Source of the DNA: Microplitis mediator
Taxonomy: Eukaryota; Arthropoda; Insecta; Hymenoptera; Braconidae
DNA: 64,000 bases
Direction: 5' to 3'
Assembly: GCF_029852145.1 (NCBI RefSeq)
Contig: NC_079974.1
Coordinates: forward strand, 8,602,348-8,666,347
The position numbers were made by a program, and so were the translations under genes. The notes under the pieces were generated by a model. The model was not told where the DNA came from. It saw only the letters and a program-made list of their open reading frames with translations, and did not search any database. Within the stretch, counting starts at the first letter, position 1. Every line of letters starts with the position of its first letter. Positions 23,128-32,835 of the stretch are shown in pieces.

Positions 23128-24697
23128 TTATTGTTTCTTACATTCGGGACAAAACCAGAATTTTGTTTTTGGTTTTCCTTTGATTGATACACATTTGAAG
23201 TGGTATCGGTAACAGCAACAATCACAAAAAACGAATTTATCCTCACAGCTAACATTACATAAATTGCACACCCATACATTCAATTTTTTTTTTTAAATCA
23301 ATACAATCTTCAATCTTAATAAAACTTTCTTGAGTTGCGTACGGTTTCAATAAGTTAATGTTGACTTCATCATAAGCAAAGCTATCTTTAATTGGTTGTG
23401 AAGTAATGTCAAGGTCCTTTAATTGTATTTTATATTCATTTCTTATAGCAGCTTCAATCATTGGTTCAGGTAATTTTAACCATTGCATCATAATTTTAAT
23501 TTTATTTATTTTTGTGTTCTCAATATATGAAAGGTTTTTTTTTTTATTTAAAACGACCTATTGCTGTAAGATTAGATCCTTTCGGTCTACCGCGGTTTTT
23601 TATAGGTGGTGGTAACTGAACATTATTCAATGTTTCCCCTATTTTTTCATTTGTTGAAGAAGAAATCGTATTATTATCGGTAATTGCGTCAGATTTTATA
23701 GAGGAGTTGGCTGATGATATATTGAGTTGTGTTGCATTAGTTTTAAGAAAAGCTTTGTAATTTTGCTTATAATATTCTTTAGTCCATCGGCGTGGACAAA
23801 GTTCTTCTGAATATAAAGGTAAATCAAAATGCTTTCTCGTAGCAAATAAGTGACGGCTAGGTAAATTAGTTGATTTATAAAAAGCACAATCACAAGTAGT
23901 GATGGTAACATTCATGATTAAAGATTTATATTGAATTGTACATTCTCGTGTTTCATGTTTGCTTTCGTTGATAGTAATAAAATCTACAGTTCTAAGTTCA
24001 GCTTGAACATATTGAAAAGCCGTTTCTGTTAGAAATTTCATGTATAATTTTTCGGTTTCATTGTAATTTGGAGCAGATGGTTTTTTAAAAAAATTTTCAT
24101 AGCTTTACTAGCACTTTCTATATTATGACTCTGATCCCATATAAAAAAAGACTCGATAAAGTCAACAAGTGTGTTTTTTCTTCCGATAACTTGTTTAAAT
24201 TTACCATTCAAGTTTTCTAATCGGTTATTTGTAAGATTGTTGAGATTCCCGTTAGTCATATTAAACAGTGTCCACTCATCATGAATAATGTGCCAATTTA
24301 AATTAAAATATTTTATGACAGATGAAGGTGCTGTTTTACAAAATTCATGATAAATTTTATTATATTCATCTTCTGATGAGCTGTAAGCCATTTTTTGTAA
24401 TATCTTCAAGCATTCATCTCTTTCTTTGGCTGTAATTTTCATATCTGCAGTTTTAATCTGTTTAGAAAACGTTTTTAACGTATGAAAAAAGGCAAATATA
24501 AGTTGAAATAAAAGGAAATACTTCTTTGATAACTTTTCTTTCTAACAAATCTTTATCCGTCATCATACATTTCATACGAGCACAAGCTTCGGTATTCTCT
24601 TGCTTAAATGTTCCTAAAAACCATTTTATGGTATGGTATTTTTCATTAGCCAACAAACCAATACAAACAATCTCACTGACTCCATTTGAGTCTTCTA
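23128..24697 (-). pseudogene. MULE transposase, C-terminal part: D/E catalytic residues, SWIM finger, PHD finger
   Basis: Cut-and-paste transposase of the Mutator superfamily. In order on the minus strand: DSNGVSEIVCIGLL, then CMMTDKDLLERKVIKEVFP with the second catalytic Asp, a segment of about 100 residues, TNNRLENLNGKFKQV with the catalytic Glu, and the SWIM zinc finger CDCAFYKSTNLPSRHLF, in which the third ligand (usually PCRH) is Ser. GRPKGS resembles an AT-hook. After a linker ending NEYKIQLKDLDIT comes a C-terminal PHD finger (CNLCNVSCEDKFVFCDCCC, YHFKC, FCPECKKQ; stop at 23128). At least four one-base frame changes lie in or next to A/T runs (near 24475, 24090, 23540 and 23290). The reading frame continues upstream across the 4.84 kb insertion at 24698. 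The homopolymer-only damage may be sequencing error. Confidence 0.85.
24692..24697. repeat. Target site duplication CTTCTA (left copy)
   Basis: CTTCTA at 24692-24697 is repeated at 29537-29542, directly outside the TIRs of the kinase transposon. Removing the element and one copy joins MMVE to DSNG in frame in the MULE transposase, which shows these are the true insertion borders. Confidence 0.95.
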
Positions 24698-25048
24698 TAC
24701 GGAAGCCTGGTTGGCTCACCACAGACTTGTAAGAAAAAGGCGCCACACGGGTCTATTTTTTACATGTGTACTGCCCAACTTGTGCACAAGTGTAATATTA
24801 ACCAGCAAAAAAGTCACTAGTTCATTTTTAACTTGTGCACTTGTGCACTGGTGTATCTGAAATAGTGACAAAATGGCGTCACCTCATAACCTGAAAATTT
24901 AATTGCGGTAACAATCATTGTCAGAGTCAGCTAGAGTGTCGCTTGATAAAAAATCCTATTTGTTAAATAATTATCTAAAATAATAATTGTGTTCATCTTA
25001 ATAAAAATAATCGCTTTTATTACAATCTTAAGTACAAACAATGTGAAT
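24698..25048 (+). repeat. Left TIR of the kinase transposon
   Basis: About 350 bp, matched in inverted orientation by 29195-29536. It contains the palindrome CTTGTGCACAAG and further GTGCAC words (24778-24862), which could be transposase binding sites, and GTGACAAAATGGCGTCACCT, itself an interrupted palindrome. Confidence 0.95.
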
Positions 25049-25121
25049 TTTCTTAAATAATAATACTGATTTAAATAGGATAAAATATTTCTTTTTAGTA
25101 TATTTTATAAACAATAAAAAT

Positions 25122-27440
25122 ATGAACTTTATTAAAGTGTCAGACGAGAAATTTTCTGTAAAGCTGCCTGTAAAAAGAAACAAAATATCATTGCAAACTA
25201 TAAAATCTTATTTTCCTGGTGCAAGCAGCCTAACGTATTATGACAAATCCGATAAATGTGGTGTTGAACTGTGCAACGAAGAATTTGAGTTAGTCCAGGG
25301 TATCAGCGAGTATGAAATTTATTATGCTAATTCCTTGAAAGGTCAGTTTATTTATAATTAATAACTATATGAAATATAAACTACTAAAATAACAAAAATA
25401 CAGTAAATTAAGTTTCTAACCATTTAAATCTTCGTTAAATTTTATATCAAAGTTCGAAGGCCAGTTTTTCAATCAGTGTTTAATTTATAATTATAATTGT
25501 CAATATATCTATCTACATGTATTATTTGTACATAATAACATTAAAATAAAATTTAATCACCGATTGAAAACTGGTCCTAAGCTTTTTAAAATATCATTTT
25601 AGTTATAACAGAAAGTTAAAACTTGTGAAATTTAATAACTACGTTAATGTAACGATTCTTATAAATGGTTTATTATTTTTTATTTTTAGAAAACAATCAA
25701 AACGGTACTAAAAAGAGAAGAATCCAAGAAATAATGGATATAATTGAAGGCAAACCCGACGAAAATTTCGCACCTCAGGATCTGCATAACAATTCAGTGC
25801 GTAAAGAAATTGAACGGTGACATAAAATTGATTATAAAGAACAGTGATATATATATATATATATATATAAATATATACATAAATATATGTTATCATGCGA
25901 TGAATGTTATTAATAATCAGATTTTACTGTATCAAAAATTCGTTTTCATGACACTTATAAATAAACTATATTTCACTTACAGGTTCAAAACGAAAAAATT
26001 AGTAGGAAATTTCTGTACATTGCTTGGAAACATAAAACTGAAGCAAGCGAACGGTTCTACAAGCAAATGCGAGATCCAGTAGGGGGCATCAAGAAAATCG
26101 AGCTTGATCAAAATAAAGAATATTTCTATGAAGATATTCGTAAATTAGCACTTGCTGCTATGAGGAACAATTACAATGCTGATACTCTTGATAATTCAAC
26201 GATCAGATTAGCAACTAACGAAGAAGAAATTGAAGATCAATTTACAGATGCCAAAGGAAAAAAATGTTCTTTTTGGGATTTTTCTTCAAAAATAAAAATG
26301 AGAAATTCGCAGTTACGTTTGTGTTTACTAACTACGGTACGAAAAGTTTCTAGGGATGTCAACATGAACAAAGTTGATGGAGGATTGATTCCTCAAAAAT
26401 CGAACTTGAATCAACATTCATCCTCACTAAAGTTAACTCAATCAGCATCTAAAAATGTCATCTCGTTATCCCACAGAAGAAGTGGTCCATCTATAATACT
26501 TGGTACTTCTTCACGTGTTCATAAATCAGAAGATGTTGCAATTATCGGTTCAGTTGTTAAACGTGGAAACTCAGTTCAGCGTGTTCAATCATCAGCGCCT
26601 ACCAATGACGTTATTGAACCTGTGTCTTTGTCTGTACCGATCATTGAAGAAAATGAACTTGAATTCACAGAAAAAATTCTCGGGCGAGGTACTTTTGGCT
26701 GCGTCATATTATCTAAGTGGATTAAAAATGGATCTGATGTTGCCGTCAAAAAAATTCGAGTACTAAATAACCAAAAATATTTGATTCGTGAAATGCAAGC
26801 TATGGACATTGTTAGACATCCAAATATTGTTGCACTAATGGCTGTATGTCACACGGATGATTATGTTTACATCGTCATGGAGTATTTTGGAAGTACTAGC
26901 TTAAGATATTTCATTAATAATCGCCCTGTAGAGTTAGAGTATCCACAAAAAAAAAACGAAAACTATTATATTTGCTTGCAAATAAGCAAAGCAGTATCTT
27001 ATCTTCATGGATTAACCCCTAATATAATTCATAAAGATATTAAATGTGATAATATTTTAGTCAACAATCACTTAGTAATAAAGCTATGTGATCTAGGACT
27101 TAGTAAGATTTGTGATACGTCATCCACATCTGCACTAAACACTACCGTTGGTCATAATTTCAGAGGCACTCCAATGTATATGGCTCCAGAAATTTTAATA
27201 GATCAGTTACCAGCAACAACTTACTCAGATATTTGGGCAATGGCCTGTTGTATCATTGAACTTTTTACTGAAGATAATGTGTGGACTGTGAAACCTGTTT
27301 TAACAATACCCAATCTGCGTCAAGTAGTGCTGGATAAAAAGAAGCCAGATTTAGAGCTTATTCCTATAAGTATTAAAAATATACTTAGCGAGTGTTTTAA
27401 TCACGAACCCACTGAGGCCAACTGCATTGAGATTAATTGA
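25122..27440 (+). CDS. Transposon-borne Ser/Thr protein kinase with TDP-43-like N-terminal domain
   Basis: Three exons inferred. Exon 1 (25122-25340, ATG start, donor GGTCAG) encodes a domain whose pattern IKVSDEKFSVKL, LQTIKSYFPGASSLTY, EYEIYYANS strongly recalls the TDP-43 N-terminal ubiquitin-like fold. Exon 2 (25690 to about 25818) is a basic linker with KKRR. Exon 3 (acceptor between 25982 and 26002; GT/AG choice unresolved) starts KFLYIAWKHK and has a DPVGGIKKIEL module, a Ser-rich linker and the kinase domain from about 26660: GRGTFGCV loop, DVAVKKI Lys, LIREMQ Glu, HKDIKCDNIL catalytic loop, CDLGLS in place of DFG, GTPMYMAPE, SDIWAMACC. All catalytic residues are present. Near 27412 a one-base shift cuts off the last helix (RPTALRLIEVFECL in another frame). 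It probably phosphorylates a transposition or host factor; the substrate is unknown. Confidence 0.8.
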
Positions 27441-27825
27441 GGTTTTTGAATGTTTATATAAAAAATAACGAGATTAAAACATATTTATAATGTTATTTAA
27501 GGTAAATTTACTTTAGGTTAACAAAAGTTATAACTGTTTCACTAAAAGTTAATTTTTCATATTTTAATAGTCTTTAATCGAAAATATATACTTACCATGT
27601 CATTTAGGGTTAATTATTTGATGTATCACCTGCAATAATAAATCAACATTTCATTAGCGTTTTTTTCATAATTTTTAAATATATTTTATTATTAAATTCC
27701 TCTTTATATTTACAAAAAAATTTGAAAAGTCTAGCATTTGACATGTAAATGATTAATTTTAAGCAAAATAACATTGATATACAAAATATTCATACGTATA
27801 CAATACAAGTTTTGGAGTAAGTATT
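27441..27825. other. Spacer between the two convergent transposon genes
   Basis: About 385 bp, AT-rich, no gene. It would hold both 3' untranslated regions; AATAAA-like words occur at 27636 and, for the opposite strand, elsewhere in the spacer. Confidence 0.5.
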
Positions 27826-28986
27826 TTAATTTTGTCTTTTATAAGCAATATATTCATTTAATATTTTTTTGTACAAGTTCAAGGCTTCTTCTGGGTTTGT
27901 AGGGATTGCAAAATCAGATAGTAAAAGCTCAGCTAATTCCTTCATTAATGGATCAAATACTTGGGGTTTCTTAGTGAATTTATCGATAAGCTGATCAACT
28001 GTATTTACATTAACCATTTTTCTGTAATCCTTGCAGTGATATTGGTGAGGTAATTGAAATAGTACATTCGGCTGTCCACCAAGATGATTTCGGGCTGCTT
28101 GTCGTCTTATGCGGTGTTGGTTCCACAGCTTTTTATTGTTTTCCAAATCATACTTTAACAGCAAACCAAAACAAAGCTGCAAACACTTTACGTGTAAACT
28201 ACTCCCATCAAATAAACCTTGCTCTTGCATACACTTAAAGAACTGTATGTAGAAATCAACTGTATGCTGACGCATTCGCCCCCAGTATGATTCTATACGT
28301 TGGTTTTTAACACTTTTACCTTGGATGAAACTTCTTTCTCCAGAAAGCTTATCAGTATGTACTTTTCGCAAACTTGTTTGTAACTCTCCAATAAGCACGT
28401 TTTCGGAGCCTTTATCACATCGGATAATTGTTGGTAAAAATTTCAGACGTTTAACAGTTTGTGAGTAATAATAAGCTGTAACGGCTGGATCATTATTTGT
28501 CGTTCCTACCTCCAGCCACAACACTTTCCGAGAAAAACCATCTATACAGCCATGAATTGCGAAACCGAATTGTTTTAATTTATCGTATCCATCTAAATGC
28601 CACATGAAATTTGGTCCTGGACTAAGGTATTGCCATCTTCGAAGTTTATTCCCAAAACGATTTGCTACGCCTTCTGGATCAAGTATCTTCAATATTTTGT
28701 ATACTGTATCTCGTTTTACTTGTAGTTTATATTGATATTTTAATTTTTTCCATAGGCTTCGGTAACCTAGGTTATAACCACATGAATGAACCTCTTCGAC
28801 TGCAGCTGCAATTATATCTTTCATACTTGATTCGGGCAAATATTTTCTTTTTAATCCTAATGTTGATAATATTCTTTTAATAGTGCTAATTGATATTGAT
28901 ATCTCATGTTTTTTTGTTAATAATTCGCGTATATCTGAAATTCTATAATCTTCCAAAAAATATTTTTTTATGTAATTTTCGACCAT
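27826..28986 (-). CDS. IS3-like DDE integrase/transposase
   Basis: 386 residues from an ATG at 28986, uninterrupted. Residues 1-55 look like a helix-turn-helix (ISDIRELLTKKHEISISIST, KRILSTLGLKRKY), as in IS3-family OrfB proteins. The catalytic core carries MWHLDGYDKLKQFGFAIHG (first Asp), IIRCDKGSENVLIGEL (second Asp) and KNQRIESYWGRMRQ (Glu), with about 40 residues between the second Asp and the Glu. The C-terminal 150 residues include HRIRRQAARNHLGGQPNVLF. It should cut and join the element's TIRs. All three acidic residues and the full frame are intact, so this is the best candidate for an active enzyme in the window. It lies convergent to the kinase gene inside the same TIRs, which argues that both genes travel together. 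Confidence 0.88.
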   Translation of the reverse strand: MVENYIKKYFLEDYRISDIRELLTKKHEISISISTIKRILSTLGLKRKYLPESSMKDIIAAAVEEVHSCGYNLGYRSLWKKLKYQYKLQVKRDTVYKILKILDPEGVANRFGNKLRRWQYLSPGPNFMWHLDGYDKLKQFGFAIHGCIDGFSRKVLWLEVGTTNNDPAVTAYYYSQTVKRLKFLPTIIRCDKGSENVLIGELQTSLRKVHTDKLSGERSFIQGKSVKNQRIESYWGRMRQHTVDFYIQFFKCMQEQGLFDGSSLHVKCLQLCFGLLLKYDLENNKKLWNQHRIRRQAARNHLGGQPNVLFQLPHQYHCKDYRKMVNVNTVDQLIDKFTKKPQVFDPLMKELAELLLSDFAIPTNPEEALNLYKKILNEYIAYKRQN

Positions 28987-29194
28987 GATTATATACTCAA
29001 TATAACTGTCACTTTAATAATCATGAGCACTAAGATCGCATACTATTCACTTAATTGTCACAACCTCTTAATTTTTAATAAGTAAACACTGTTATTGTTT
29101 GATTTTTTGTTACAAATAAACTTTAAATACCTTTAATACTATTGATATTTATTTTACATGAAATACTGTTACCAGTTACCGTTATTTGAAAAAG

Positions 29195-29536
29195 TTCACA
29201 TTGTTTGTACTTAAGATTGTAATAAAAACGATTATTTTTATTAAGATGAACACAATTATTATTTTAGATAATTATTTAACAAATAGGATTTTTTATCAAG
29301 CGACACTCTAGCTGACTCTGACAATAATTGTTACCGCAATTAAATTTTCAGGTTATGAGGTGACGCCATTTTGTCACTATTTCAGATACACCAGTGCACA
29401 AGTTAAAAATGAACTAGTGACTTTTTTGCTGGTTAATATTACACTTGTGCACAAGTTGGACAGTACACATGTAAAAAATAGACCCGTGTGGCGCCTTTTT
29501 CTTACAAGTCTGTGGTGAGCCAACCAGGCTTCCGTA
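29195..29536 (-). repeat. Right TIR of the kinase transposon
   Basis: Inverted copy of 24698-25048, ending GGCTTCCGTA, followed by the right CTTCTA duplication at 29537-29542. The main difference is a deletion of about 8-9 bp in the GTGCACTT repeat. Confidence 0.95.
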
Positions 29537-29671
29537 CTTCTACCATCATGATCATAGTCGTTAAATTAGTATCTAACAGATTGTAAGTACCATCCATAAA
29601 AACTATTTCGGGCCAAGCTTTCATTGAGTTTCTTATGTCCGATGTAGAGAAGTATAATCCATAAAAATTTT
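29537..29671 (-). pseudogene. MULE transposase, segment with the first catalytic Asp
   Basis: Reads ENFYGLYFSTSDIRNSMKAW, then PEIVFMDGTYNLLDTNLTTM on the minus strand; FMDGTY is the first catalytic Asp motif of MULE transposases. It lies between two insertions: the kinase transposon on the C-terminal side (border CTTCTA) and a solo LTR on the N-terminal side (border CACC). Removing both gives SSGENFYGL and MMVEDSNG without a stop or shift, so the exon was intact when both elements landed. Confidence 0.9.
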
Positions 29672-29675
29672 CACC

Positions 29676-31401
29676 TATAACAGGGCTATGCTGCTACTCT
29701 GGTCGTCCTTTCAAAGGGCGCCACTGGAAGTAATAACGGCCTCCCAGAGCCGGATCTTCGATCATCAGGGTCGTTGTAAATTAATTAATTGTAAGAGAGA
29801 GGAGAGGAAGGATAATTTATAATAATTTTAATACACTTTTATTTGACCTTTTAACCTTTTATTTATTTAATAAACCTTTTAACCTTATAAACCTTTTTAA
29901 CCTTTATAAACCTTATAACAATTTGTCAATTACCTTTGACGACCTTATAAACCTTATTCTCGTCAACTACCTTTGACGATTTCCTAGACCTTAACTAAGC
30001 CAACTACCTTTGGCATCACACACACACGCACACGACTTTATTACTACTACTGGCCAACTACCTTTGGCATTTATTTAAAACAACTTAAAATCGTCGTACC
30101 TGACGAACCTTAATTAACAATAATAATTATTTAAAATTGATCCCCTGGATCTATACACGCGCACACTCACACTAGTCCCCTGGACTTATTTCCACACACA
30201 CTGATTTAAAATAATATTAAAATGGCGTCCGGCCATTTTCCCGCCACGCTTTTACAGTATTAATAAATTAATTAATTTGAGAATAAGAAAATTTATTAAT
30301 TAATTTATTTTATCAAATTCACTTTTACTTCCCTTCAACCAACAATTATCTGTATCCACAATAAATTTACATCAGAGATCTCGATACCGCGTTTACCCGA
30401 TACTTCAAAGTATGCGTTACTGACTACTTTGGATTTCCGACTTTTATTTCTCTTGCATTGTTATTAATTTTATTGCGGAAAATTACTAACTAATTTTACT
30501 TAATAATTTTAATTATTAATTAATTAATTTAATTTCAGACTTTTCGCGTCTGTTTATTTTATCTTATTTATGAAATTATTTATTTCGATAAATCTTGTTT
30601 AATTAATTTATTTAATTTTATTTACTTATTTTAATTAAACACTTATAATTAACGCGGACTCGACCACGAAATTTCTGGCTTGTGTTTTCACACAATAGGC
30701 CTAGAATTTTCTACGACACAATAATTCCGGCAATGGCCTGGAATTATGGACGACGCCCTGGATTCGGCTGAAGGGCCTGGATCCAGTTAGACAACGTCTG
30801 GCTTAAATTAATTTTAACAAAATTTACACTAATTAATCTATTACGGGCCTAGACGCGGATTACCCGACGAACGACTAAGTATTTTTATAGAATTAAATTA
30901 ATATTCTGGCTTGGGCCTAGAACAATTAATTTAATTAATACCTGATGTTAATTTCTGATGCGTAGTTTTCTCTGGCTTGTCTCCGTTTCGTCTTGTTGGG
31001 TTTCTTTGTCTCGTCTCGTTAGGTTCCTTTGTCTTGGTCTTGACTCTCCTTGACTCTCGTCTCTCAAAATTTCAATTTTACTCGTACTCTCCTTCACCTG
31101 AGTTAGTGCAGCGTCTCAATCCTTCGGAGGTCTGTCCGGTTGTCTTCTGGTCTCGATTTTCTCACCGACACTTATCACTGTGCACCCACTCGATTAAATT
31201 CGGCACCTTCCGGAAATCTGGAAACTCCTACTTACAACTAGAGAGGGGGATTGACGGACAAGCCCCTACAATTACCACTCCTGGTGACAAGTCGCGCTCT
31301 ACCCCGGATAACCCTGGAGTAGTTATGGTTTTTATCGACGGCGCGCATAATAGATAATTATGGGAATCTGAACGCGGAAAATTCAAATTTTCCCTGTTAC
31401 A
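29676..31401 (-). mobile_element. Solo LTR, 1.73 kb, in MULE exon 4
   Basis: On the minus strand the element begins TGTAACAGGG and ends CCCTGTTATA, where the last bases should be CA (one transition away). CACC flanks it at 29672-29675 and 31402-31405, a 4 bp duplication. Removing it restores the MULE frame. The interior has no gag or pol; a 126-codon frame at 30977-31357 has no recognisable domain. It contains runs of AACCTT repeats (29840-29990) and phrases such as CCAACTACCTTTGGCA repeated at 30000 and 30052. The orientation is inferred only from the better TG end. Confidence 0.75.
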
Positions 31402-31405
31402 CACC

Positions 31406-31431
31406 AGAACTTAAAACGTGAACATCAGTAC
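31406..31431 (-). pseudogene. MULE transposase, start of exon 4
   Basis: After an acceptor CACTTTAG the exon starts at 31431 and reads TDVHVLSS up to the solo-LTR border, continuing as GENFYGL at 29671. Phase agrees with the donor of exon 3 (AAAG/GTATT): the split codon gives Gly. Confidence 0.75.
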
Positions 31432-32835
31432 CTAAAGTGTTGAATTAATTAATTTTAAATACTTTAATGAGCTAATACAGTATACGGTTAATAAATTACT
31501 TTAGTTATATCATTATTGCAGGCATTCACTTATAATTTAAAATTATATAGATTTGCCTATTATAATATTTTTTTGATTGTATCACAACAAATTATCTTTT
31601 AAGTTCATACAACAGTGAAAACAAAATTACAAAATTAATGCAACTGTAAGAGAGCACGATAAATAACACTACAGATATAAGGTCACACGAGTAACAAAAT
31701 ATTACAATCAGTAATTTCATAGAGCAATAACAATTAAATATTATATCTTGTTTTAAATTAATGTACATAAGAAATTTACAAGAAAAGTTTAAAAATATGA
31801 AAAAGCAACGGACTATTTATTCATCCTGAGTGATTGAAGGAATCACTAATTCAATGGAAATAATGTTTTTATTTTCATATTTCTAGATACTCTAAATACT
31901 TTATACTCATACATTGAAATACAAACAAAAAAATACAACGATTAAATCTAAGATTGCTGTGTAATATCAAATTCATAGTAAATTTCAATGCCAAATACGA
32001 AGTTTTATAAATTTTTTTTTTCTGTATTTTTTTTAATTTTAATAAATGTAACAAAAATTGAGTGCGTCCATTCGTTTAAAATTAATAATATACAATGATA
32101 TCACTTTTGAGTGTATATTTGTACTTTTTATTACAATTGTTACAATATTTTATTAATTTGTATATAATTATTGTTGAAAATAAAATCGAAGAATTATAAT
32201 AAGCAAATCCAAGTAGCAAATCGTAATTTTAATTCTTTAAAAAATTACTAATCTAATCATATCAGAATTGTTTATTCAAAATTTGTAAAAAATTCGTAAT
32301 GTATTAATTAATCGAAACATTATTTTTTATTATAAGCTTTTTCTAATTTATGATTTTTATTTAATTACTTTTATTATTAATCTGTGATTGATGAAAGATG
32401 ATATTGTAGAGTTACAACTAAAACGATTAATTACTCAATAAGTCTGTCAGTGTTTAAAAAAAACATGAATCAAAAAGGCTTTAATTCTGTCGCTTCTATA
32501 TTATCTTTCATAAAACACATAAGGATTTATAATCTAAAAATTTGATGAAAATACTAAATCTACAAAAATCGCTTTGAAATATTTACAAATTATAATGATC
32601 AAACAATCAACGCAAAAATATTAAAATTGTTCAGTATTCGATTCAGGACTCTCAAATAAACACATTACTTTTATAAGCATTTAGTCTATAGTAAACTAAG
32701 CACGGTAATTAATTGTCCACATCGATAGAAACAATTTGAATCAAAACGATTTGCAAAAAAATATTTGAGTTACAAAAACCGTCAATCAGTATTGCTAAAG
32801 AATTTATAAATCTATTACATAAATATTAAAAATAC
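31432..32835. other. Intron 3 of the MULE transposase gene
   Basis: 1.4 kb of AT-rich DNA between a clear donor (AAAG/GTATTTTT at 32836/32835) and acceptor (CACTTTAG at 31432). I see no gene or repeat structure in it. It is long for an intron of a transposon gene, so an undetected insertion is possible. Confidence 0.6.

Larger units (their letters stand above)
24698..29536. mobile_element. IS3EU-like DNA transposon carrying a protein kinase gene
   Basis: 4,839 bp bounded by long terminal inverted repeats (24698-25048 and 29195-29536), which begin TACGGAAGCCTGGTTGGC and are nearly identical apart from a deletion of about 8-9 bp in the right copy and a few substitutions. A 6 bp target duplication (CTTCTA) flanks it. 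Inside are two convergent genes: a spliced gene for a TDP-43-like domain plus Ser/Thr kinase (25122-27440, plus) and an IS3-like DDE integrase (28986-27826, minus). The 6 bp duplication, TAC terminus and IS3-type integrase fit what I know of the IS3EU superfamily; the assignment should be tested. TIR similarity implies recent insertion. Confidence 0.9.

Noticed and set aside
30977..31357. A 126-codon Ser/Leu-rich frame
   Set aside because: It lies wholly inside a solo LTR and shows no domain or start context.
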